Source: Streptosporangiaceae bacterium (GTDB lineage: Bacteria; Actinomycetota; Actinomycetes; Streptosporangiales; Streptosporangiaceae). Taken from it: a DNA stretch of 8,034 nucleotides. The first letter of the stretch is position 1; each line of letters begins with the position of its first letter. Below are positions 5,407-8,034 of this stretch, in pieces. A program made the position numbers and the translations under genes. The notes beneath the pieces are model-generated. The model was not told the origin of the DNA, did no database searches, and saw only the letters and a program-made list of their open reading frames with translations. The stretch spans positions 1-8,034 of the forward strand of contig JASHTT010000127.1 in NCBI GenBank assembly GCA_030040415.1. Direction: 5' to 3'.

Positions 5407-7197
5407 CTACGCGGGCGGAGCAGCCGCCAGCGTGATCGTCTGGCTCATCGCTTGGTCCGTTGGCGTCACCCAACTCAGCTTCACCGACGTGCCGCTGCGG
5501 ATGGCCTGCAAGATGTCCATCAGCGATGCGGGCGACGACACCGGCTTGGTGTTCACCTTGGTGATGACGTCCCCGGGAATGAGGCCCGCCTGGCTCGCCG
5601 GGGTGGCGCAGAGCGCGCCGAGCACCAGGGTGCCGGAACTGACCGGGGCAATCTTGGCTGGCAGGTTCTGCTGGCCGTTGTAGTTCAGGCACTGGTTCGA
5701 CGCATTCCCGATCGGGATCCCCTGCGCCTGCATGGCCTGCCGCTGATCCCGCAGCTGAACAGCGGGACTGGTCTGCGTGCTCTGCGTCCCGTTCGGCCCG
5801 CTCGGCACCAGCACACCGACGAATCCAGACGAGCCGATGTGCACGGCCGAGCTCGCCTGGCCGCCGATGATCTTCCTGGCAATGGCTATCGCCGAGTTGA
5901 TCGGGATCGCGAAGCCCAGGTTCTGCTGGCCGTTGGCACTGCTGTTCGTGCTCGCCGCCGTGTCCATGCCGATGACCTGGCCGTTCGTATCGACCAGCGG
6001 CCCGCCTGAGTCGCCCGGCACGATGTGCGCGTCGGTCTGCAGCATCCCGGTCAGGTGCTCGGGTGCGATGCCACTGCCCTCGTCGCTCGCGGTGATCGAC
6101 TGGTCAAGGCCGGTGATCGTGCCGGTGACGGTGGCGATGCTGCCCGTGCCGCCTGCATTGCCCATGGCCACGACGGACTGGCCGAGCTTCACCTTCGTTG
6201 AGTCGCCGAGCGAGACGGTCTTGAGCCCTGAGGCGCCCTCCAGCTGGATAACTGCTATGTCCGAGTTCTTGTCATAGCCGAGCCACCGCGCTATGTACCT
6301 CTTGCCCGTCGAGGTCGTCGCGGTGAGGCCCGTCGTCTGGTCGATGACGTGGTTGTTGGTGAGCACCAGGCCGGAACTGCTGATGACCATGCCGGTCGCG
6401 GCCGCTGCGTCGTCGTCGTACCTCAGGTTGCTGTTGATGATCACCAGACCGGGCTTGACCGAACTCACGATGTTGTGCAGCGCAGCGCTGCTGATCTTTG
6501 CCCCGGTACCGCCGTTTCCGCCGATGCCGCTACCGCCGAACGGGAACGGGACACCGCTCGACCCGCCCGACGGCGCACCGGAACTCGCCGCCGGCGACGA
6601 GTTGGAGTTGGTCAGCGCGACAACGAGGGCGCCAGCGCCGGCCGCCACTGCCGCGACGGCGATATAGGTGATCGCGGTCGTCAGCGGGCCGCGCCTTGGC
6701 GGCCGCGGGCCGTACCCGGGGGGGCGGCCGTAACCGCCTGGCGGTGGCCCGAAGCCGCCGCCGGGCTGGTAGCCGTAGCCTTGCTGGCCGTAGCCGGGCT
6801 GGCCATAGCCTTGCTGGGCGTAGTCGGGCTGGCCGTATCCGGGTGCGCTGGCGCCGGGCTGTCCGGGCTGGCCGTAGCCCGGCTGGCCGAAAGCGGGCGG
6901 CGGGAAGCCTGGCTGCCCCAAAGCAGGATCGGTGGCCGGCTCGTCGGATGTTGGCTCATCCGGTCCGGGCTGACTTAGCGCCGATTGGCTGAGTGCCGGC
7001 TGGTCCGGGGCGGGCGGGCTTTCGACGGGCTGATCGCCGAACAGGCTAGCTAGACCACCGGGCTCGGCTGCGCCAGAAGGATCCTGCTCCTCGGCCGGCA
7101 CCGCCTGCCAGTTCTCGGCAGGGCTACCAGCCGCTGGCGCGCCTTCGTCCCGCGGTCCGTCGATCTGCTGGCCTTCGCCGCGCTGCTCGTCCTGCAT
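5407..7197 (-). CDS. Membrane-anchored HtrA/DegP-type serine protease with PDZ domain
   Basis: The 596-residue envelope protease likely handles misfolded or specific extracytoplasmic proteins. The cytoplasmic N-terminus (1-170) is acidic and Pro-rich, with Gln/Gly/Pro/Tyr repeats at 104-143. Basic residues PRPPRRG precede one membrane helix (about 171-196), then a Ser/Gly/Pro linker to about 232. The trypsin-like domain (about 235-445) carries the complete triad: His283 in LTNNHVI, Asp313 in NSDIAVIQL, and Ser397 in VPGDSGGPL. A PDZ domain (about 455-593) includes SGFVGVLV, then a long insertion with QCLNYN, and GLIPGDVITKVN. Cys503 and Cys530 could form a disulphide outside the cell. The ATG at 7197 is preceded by AAGGTGAGG (7201-7209). 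This architecture matches the actinobacterial HtrA/PepD group; which paralogue it is cannot be told. It is divergent from a small membrane protein gene. Confidence 0.92.
   Translation of the reverse strand: MQDEQRGEGQQIDGPRDEGAPAAGSPAENWQAVPAEEQDPSGAAEPGGLASLFGDQPVESPPAPDQPALSQSALSQPGPDEPTSDEPATDPALGQPGFPPPAFGQPGYGQPGQPGASAPGYGQPDYAQQGYGQPGYGQQGYGYQPGGGFGPPPGGYGRPPGYGPRPPRRGPLTTAITYIAVAAVAAGAGALVVALTNSNSSPAASSGAPSGGSSGVPFPFGGSGIGGNGGTGAKISSAALHNIVSSVKPGLVIINSNLRYDDDAAAATGMVISSSGLVLTNNHVIDQTTGLTATTSTGKRYIARWLGYDKNSDIAVIQLEGASGLKTVSLGDSTKVKLGQSVVAMGNAGGTGSIATVTGTITGLDQSITASDEGSGIAPEHLTGMLQTDAHIVPGDSGGPLVDTNGQVIGMDTAASTNSSANGQQNLGFAIPINSAIAIARKIIGGQASSAVHIGSSGFVGVLVPSGPNGTQSTQTSPAVQLRDQRQAMQAQGIPIGNASNQCLNYNGQQNLPAKIAPVSSGTLVLGALCATPASQAGLIPGDVITKVNTKPVSSPASLMDILQAIRSGTSVKLSWVTPTDQAMSQTITLAAAPPA
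6769..6888 (-). repeat. Coding repeats for a Gln/Gly/Pro/Tyr-rich tail in the HtrA protein
   Basis: This stretch encodes residues 104-143, built from imperfect copies of a GQPGYGQ/QQGYGQP unit, and the DNA shows repeated GGCTGGCCGTAGCC-like blocks. It is inside the cytoplasmic N-terminal tail before the membrane helix. Such low-complexity tails are common in actinobacterial membrane-anchored proteins. The repeats may change in copy number by slippage. Confidence 0.7.
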
Positions 7198-7365
7198 CTA
7201 CCTCACCTTTTGCCCAGTGCCTGCCAGCTTGAGTCCGGTCGGCGGCGCCTTTGCCGGCCGTGGTGCCCCGTGGTGCAGACATCAAGCCTAGTAAGCACTA
7301 CGGACCTGGACGTTAGCTGAACGGCCACTGCGTCTCACCTATGGCGTCGCTCAGAGGACCTCGAT

Positions 7366-7409
7366 CAAGACGATATATCTTGTCATGCAGCAGCAGAAGA
7401 TATATCTTG
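7366..7409 (+). promoter_or_regulatory. Twin GATATATCTTG operator
   Basis: GATATATCTTG occurs exactly at 7372-7382 and again at 7399-7409, 27 bp apart. Each copy holds the palindrome GATATATC, and both are extended: CAAGA/TCTTG flank the first (7366-7382) and the second lies in the perfect 12-bp palindrome AAGATATATCTT (7397-7408). The AT-rich boxes stand out in GC-rich DNA and each overlaps a promoter element of the downstream gene. This is the layout of a repressor site bound by a dimer at each box. AT-rich palindromes like this are bound by PadR-, MarR- and TetR-type repressors, but the cognate regulator is not in the window. Confidence 0.6.
7380..7408 (+). promoter_or_regulatory. Promoter of the small membrane protein gene
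   Basis: TTGTCA (7380-7385) matches five of six bases of TTGACA. After exactly 17 bases comes TATCTT (7403-7408), a TANNNT -10. Transcription would begin near 7415, giving a leader of about 30 bases that carries the ribosome binding site at 7435-7439. The two operator boxes cover the -35 edge and the -10. Confidence 0.5.
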
Positions 7410-7444
7410 AGGCTGCAAGCCAACCGCCGCATGCAGGAGTGACG

Positions 7445-7903
7445 ATGCCGGCACCAACTAGCACGTATCAAGCCAATCTAAGCCGTCGCGAGGAGATGGC
7501 CGTCTCCGGTGCCGCGCTGTCAGACGCGCCGTGGAAGCTGGCCGCTGGAGCAGGAGTCGTCGCCACCCTGGCGGACATGCTCGTGCACCTCACATTCTTC
7601 CACTTCGAACTCTTCACGCCGCTCTCGTGGGGCGCCGTCGCGTTCTTCGCGGTGGCAGGCGCCGGGGCGCTGGTCAGGTCCAGGCGCAGCCGCGCGCTGC
7701 GCTGGGCCCGCAGCAGGCCGTGGCGCTTCGCCGCCGGGCCCGGGATCGCCTGCGCGATCGTCGTGTTCGTGCTGACCGTCATACACGGCAGCGGCATGCT
7801 CGGGAGCGCGTACACAGCGCTCTGGCACGGCGCCGTCGCCTACGGCCTGACCGGCGCGGTCGGCACCGTGGTCCGCCCCCGCCGCGAAGAGCTCAACGCC
7901 TGA
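7445..7903 (+). CDS. Small four-helix membrane protein of unknown function
   Basis: The 152-residue protein has four hydrophobic segments: about 31-53, 59-77, 95-114 and 123-143. The loop between helices two and three is strongly basic (RSRRSRALRWARSRPWR, 78-94), as is the C-terminal tail, so both ends and that loop are probably cytoplasmic. Histidines lie in or near helices (His48, His53, His114, His128). The ATG at 7445 is chosen because AGGAG (7435-7439) stands five bases upstream. An upstream in-frame ATG at 7385 falls in the promoter, and a later one at 7497 has AGGAG directly adjacent. Topology recalls small actinobacterial four-helix proteins such as the DUF6069 group, but I do not recognise it firmly. 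It is followed by a strong terminator and so is a single-gene unit. The operator pair upstream suggests tight repression. Confidence 0.8.
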   Translation: MPAPTSTYQANLSRREEMAVSGAALSDAPWKLAAGAGVVATLADMLVHLTFFHFELFTPLSWGAVAFFAVAGAGALVRSRRSRALRWARSRPWRFAAGPGIACAIVVFVLTVIHGSGMLGSAYTALWHGAVAYGLTGAVGTVVRPRREELNA

Positions 7904-7912
7904 ACCCACCCG

Positions 7913-7970
7913 GTGCGGCCAGTCACCGGCCCGGCTGCTCGTCGGCCCGGTTGACTGGCCGCACTCTTAT
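7913..7970 (+). terminator. Long hairpin terminator after the membrane protein gene
   Basis: GTGCGGCCAGTC (7913-7924) pairs perfectly with GACTGGCCGCAC (7953-7964). The stem can continue inward with ACCGG (7925-7929) and CCGGT (7947-7951) past one bulged base, and then with five more pairs after a mismatch, to a short loop near 7936-7940. TCTTAT follows the stem. It begins ten bases after the stop codon. High-GC actinobacterial terminators often have a strong stem and a poor U tract, as here. Confidence 0.8.
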
Positions 7971-8034
7971 GATCTTCGGCCCGAATAGGTACCCGTGGCG
8001 AGGACTGTGTCCGGTGGTTGCTGTCAGAGGACCG
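7969..8034 (+). other. Right-edge sequence, possible start of a gene
   Basis: Two frames stay open to the right edge: an ATG at 7969 reading MIFGPNRYPWRGL, and a GTG at 7995 reading VARTVSGGCC. Neither has a ribosome binding site. TATGAT (7968-7973) could be a -10 for a transcript starting near 7980. Too little is visible to call a gene. Confidence 0.15.

Noticed and set aside
6349..6978. 209-codon plus-strand open frame
   Set aside because: Antisense shadow of the HtrA protease; its apparent repeats mirror the Gln/Gly/Pro/Tyr coding repeats.
7259..7276. CGTGGTGC direct repeat between the protease and membrane protein genes
   Set aside because: Only eight bases, no clear link to a promoter for either gene, and likely by chance in GC-rich DNA.
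7385..7444. Longer start of the membrane protein at ATG 7385
   Set aside because: This codon overlaps the -35 box, and the -10 lies downstream of it; AGGAG supports 7445.

Overview
The window is very GC-rich. Its genes show the strong G/C third-position bias and the protein families of a high-GC actinomycete (Actinomycetota). The arginine deiminase and DapE proteins look like those of Streptomyces-type actinobacteria, but I cannot name a genus. I see no phage, transposon, CRISPR or toxin-antitoxin genes, and this looks like an ordinary chromosomal segment.

Layout, left to right. Bases 1-28 hold the first nine codons of a minus-strand gene that runs off the left edge. Bases 29-601 have no gene I can support but are rich in short repeats: 11-bp-spaced direct repeats near the truncated gene, a 32-bp tandem duplication, a 10-bp inverted repeat and a 29-bp tandem repeat. 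Then comes a divergent pair: a PLP-dependent aminotransferase (602-1918, minus) and a LysR-type regulator (2086-3000, plus). Their shared 167-bp control region carries inverted repeats that overlap the likely promoters. Arginine deiminase arcA (3020-4237, minus) converges on the regulator and diverges from dapE (4324-5385, plus). The dapE gene appears to start leaderless at GTG. A membrane-anchored HtrA-type serine protease with a PDZ domain (5407-7197, minus) converges on dapE. A four-helix membrane protein (7445-7903, plus) is divergent from the protease. It has a promoter whose -35 and -10 are each overlapped by a GATATATCTTG box, and it ends at a long hairpin terminator.

The genes do not form one pathway. 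The aminotransferase and LysR protein are likely a regulator-target pair. ArcA removes the guanidino nitrogen of arginine to give citrulline and ammonia. It stands alone here, without arcB, arcC or an antiporter. DapE belongs to lysine and peptidoglycan-precursor (diaminopimelate) synthesis. The HtrA protein is an envelope quality-control protease. I found no convincing undescribed system; the best leads are regulatory: the twin operator at 7366-7409, the LysR operator region and the repeat cluster in the left gap.
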